Positions 63,256-64,000 of a stretch of 64,000 nt of DNA are shown here, piece by piece. Each line of letters starts with the position of its first letter. The stretch's first letter is position 1. Where the stretch lies: positions 1,922,001 to 1,986,000 of the forward strand of contig NZ_BFCB01000003.1 of assembly GCF_003569045.1 (NCBI RefSeq). The letters run 5' to 3'. Position numbers and translations under genes: made by a program. The notes beneath the pieces were generated by a model, which was not told where the DNA came from, ran no database searches, and was given only the letters and a program-made list of their open reading frames with translations. Source of the stretch: Aggregatilinea lenta (GTDB taxonomy: Bacteria > Chloroflexota > Anaerolineae > Aggregatilineales > Aggregatilineaceae).

Positions 63256-63684
63256 ATGCCGACAATCAACCAACTTGTTAGAAATGGTCGTCAGCCGAAG
63301 CGCAAGAAGAGCAAAGCGCCTGCGCTTCAGTACACGTTTAACTCGTATTCCCAGCAGCGTACGCACCAGCCCAAGGGCGCGCCTCAGAAACGCGGTGTGT
63401 GCACGCAGGTGAAGACGATGACCCCCAAGAAGCCGAACTCGGCGCTTCGGAAGGTCGCTCGTGTGCGTCTGACGAACGGGATCGAAGTCACGGCCTACAT
63501 CCCCGGCGAAGGCCACGGGTTGCAGGAGCACAGCGTCGTGTTGGTGCGCGGTGGCCGTGTGAAGGACCTGCCGGGTGTGCGCTATCACATCGTGCGCGGC
63601 ACGCTCGATGCGGACGGCGTGAAGAATCGCGGGCAGGCGCGCAGCAAGTACGGCGCGAAGAAATCGTCGAAGTCTAAGAAGTAA
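63256..63684 (+). CDS. rpsL: 30S ribosomal protein S12
   Basis: S12 forms part of the decoding site. The 142-residue protein has the usual [20 protein letters not shown] with Lys residues that are the sites of streptomycin resistance mutations (wild-type here), and [17 protein letters not shown]. Between APALQ and GAPQKRGVC lies an extra segment of about 17 residues ([15 protein letters not shown]) absent from most S12 proteins. GGAGG precedes the ATG at 63256. It is followed by rpsG after 18 bases. Confidence 0.93.
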   Translation: MPTINQLVRNGRQPKRKKSKAPALQYTFNSYSQQRTHQPKGAPQKRGVCTQVKTMTPKKPNSALRKVARVRLTNGIEVTAYIPGEGHGLQEHSVVLVRGGRVKDLPGVRYHIVRGTLDADGVKNRGQARSKYGAKKSSKSKK

Positions 63685-63702
63685 ATCTGCGGGAGACACA
63701 GC

Positions 63703-64000
63703 ATGCCCAGAAGATACCGTCCACCTCAACGCGAAGTTGAACCGGATGTGAAGTACAACAACGTTCGCATCACGATGTTCGTCAACCGGATGATGTTCGG
63801 TGGCAAGAAGAGCACCGCGCTGCGCGTTGTGTACGATGCAATGGCGCTGATTGAAGAGCGGGCCAAGCGTGATCCGGTCGAAGTCTTCGAAACCGGTCTG
63901 CGCAACGCGACCCCTATGCTCGAAGTGAAGCCCCGCCGCGTCGGTGGCTCGACCTATCAGGTGCCGGTCGAAGTGGGCGCGGATCGCGCTAACTCGCTGG
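63703..64000 (+). CDS. rpsG: 30S ribosomal protein S7 (partial)
   Basis: The frame from ATG 63703 is open to the right edge and gives about 99 residues. The start PRRYRPPQREVEPDVKYNN, NRMMFGGKKSTALRVVYDAM and LEVKPRRVGGSTYQVPVEV are diagnostic of S7, which binds 16S rRNA and organises the small subunit head. GGGAG lies before the ATG. The C-terminus is outside the window; fusA and tuf would be expected next. Confidence 0.93.
   Translation, partial: MPRRYRPPQREVEPDVKYNNVRITMFVNRMMFGGKKSTALRVVYDAMALIEERAKRDPVEVFETGLRNATPMLEVKPRRVGGSTYQVPVEVGADRANSL

Overview
The window is a GC-rich bacterial chromosome segment with tight, often overlapping gene spacing. It most resembles Chloroflexota, probably Anaerolineae or a relative. 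That assignment is inference. It rests on lipoproteins with Thr/Pro-rich linkers after the lipobox, a short Gram-positive-type YidC, an S12 protein carrying an insertion, and a mix of aerobic beta-oxidation, lactate and ABC-sugar genes. No rRNA, tRNA, CRISPR array or insertion sequence was found. The window is cut inside a transporter gene at the left edge and inside rpsG at the right edge.

Region by region. 0.3-9.6 kb: a lutABC lactate-oxidation operon, acyl-CoA dehydrogenase with its ETF partners (etfBA), coaBC convergent with coaX, and a P1-family peptidase. 9.6-13 kb: a small DUF gene under a LexA-like box, then a short leader ORF followed by two terminator hairpins with a mutually exclusive alternative fold, ahead of an ABC-2 exporter and a methyltransferase. 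13-22.4 kb: a BrkB membrane protein, a HAD phosphatase, FabL enoyl-ACP reductase, a receiver-kinase hybrid, a metallo-beta-lactamase-fold protein that has lost most zinc ligands, an AlaX editing protein, a protease-like lipoprotein and a Nudix-GNAT fusion. 22.4-26.2 kb: dnaG-rpoD. 26.5-31.8 kb: a fused FtcD, an M23 lipoprotein, an amidohydrolase and a PfkB kinase.

31.9-35.8 kb (minus strand): the rpmH-rnpA-yidD-lipoprotein-yidC-jag operon with a clear promoter and terminator. jag carries a one-base frameshift just before its R3H motif. 36-42.6 kb: a NarL-type kinase/regulator pair, then a redox cluster (DJ-1-like protein, two flavoprotein reductases) and a stand-alone LigD phosphoesterase.

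42.7-54 kb: carbohydrate metabolism, with a sugar ABC importer, GH4 glycosidase and PfkB kinase in one operon, then a small transaldolase, HAD phosphatase, NagA, 2-hydroxyacid dehydrogenase and KDG-kinase-like protein. 54-57 kb: pckA and an aminotransferase. 57.5-58.6 kb: a DUF1328 peptide and an unknown P-loop protein. 58.9-63 kb: a phosphonate-type ABC importer whose permease is more than twice the usual size. 63-64 kb: the start of the str operon (rpsL, rpsG) behind a strong promoter and a structured leader.

A family of GTAGGGGC...GCCCCTAC palindromes sits in several gaps between genes, mostly at gene 3' ends.
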